Assembly (NCBI GenBank): GCA_020725105.1
Contig: DYFQ01000001.1
Coordinates: 88,069-152,068, forward strand
Length of the DNA: 64,000 nt
Direction: 5' to 3'
Source: Symbiobacterium thermophilum
Lineage (GTDB): Bacteria; Bacillota; Sulfobacillia; DYFQ01
In this document: one piece after another, positions 63,719 to 64,000 of the stretch
Numbering within the stretch: the first letter of the stretch is position 1
Layout of the letters: every line of letters begins with the position of its first letter
The notes under the pieces: generated by a model
Told to the model about the DNA's origin: nothing
The model's database searches: none
Seen by the model: only the letters and a program-made list of their open reading frames with translations
Position numbers and translations under genes: made by a program

Positions 63719-64000
63719 ATGAGCGACGCCGCCAGCATCTTCATCATGGGCCCGCCCGAGAGCGGCAAGACGGCCATCGCCATGACCCTGGCCCGGCGGT
63801 GGACCGAGCGAGGGCTCCGGGTGGCCTACTTCAAGCCCGTCGGCGGCACGACCGGGCACGGCGGGCCCGACGAGGACGTGCTCCTGATGCGGGCGCTCCT
63901 GGGCGAAGCCGCGGTGCCCGAGCCCGTGCTGCTGGTGACCAGCCCCCACTACCTGTCGGCCTACGCCCGGCACCTCCGCCCCATGGCGGCGTGCACGGCG
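63719..64000 (+). CDS. N-terminus of a P-loop (BioD/CobQ-like, phosphotransacetylase-associated) protein, runs off the window
   Basis: MSDAASIFIMGPPESGKTAIAMTLARRWTERGLRVAYFKPVGG. Confidence 0.75.
   Translation, partial: MSDAASIFIMGPPESGKTAIAMTLARRWTERGLRVAYFKPVGGTTGHGGPDEDVLLMRALLGEAAVPEPVLLVTSPHYLSAYARHLRPMAACTA

Overview
High-GC bacterial chromosome window, probably from a thermophilic or anaerobic spore-forming Firmicute (inferred from a GerD-like lipoprotein, Bacillus-type Sdh, pcrA/ligA, LutABC and SLH protein). No CRISPR, tRNA, rRNA, phage or transposase genes were recognised. The left third is a ~17 kb co-directional block: GntR regulator, type III CoA-transferase, SdhCAB, IlvE, four-subunit 2-oxoacid:ferredoxin oxidoreductase, LivKHMGF transporter, AOR-type tungsten oxidoreductase, MoaD-like protein and CitE-like lyase. 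The middle holds many amino-acid, peptide and gamma-glutamyl salvage genes: agmatinase family, two M20 peptidases, two gamma-glutamyltransferases, glnA, LysE, an AstE/aspartoacylase-like protein and an HcnABC/opine-oxidase-like flavoenzyme set. The right third carries a GerD-like lipoprotein, an SLH repeat protein, LutABC, an HD-GYP/GAF/PAS histidine kinase, pcrA, a DUF368/PopT-like protein, ligA and an ADP-forming acyl-CoA synthetase. Items worth a second look: three MoaD-type beta-grasp proteins whose GG motif is followed by a C-terminal tail (two adjacent to AORs); an AOR paralogue with Ser at a presumed Fe-S Cys position; a ~1 kb graveyard of at least five gene fragments; several other decayed genes (ornithine cyclodeaminase, ALDH, P5CDH); a three-way-junction RNA candidate with a terminator; and a leader with mutually exclusive hairpins plus a 29-aa hydrophobic peptide upstream of the HD-GYP kinase. 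All assignments come from reading the sequence and translations; no database search was run.
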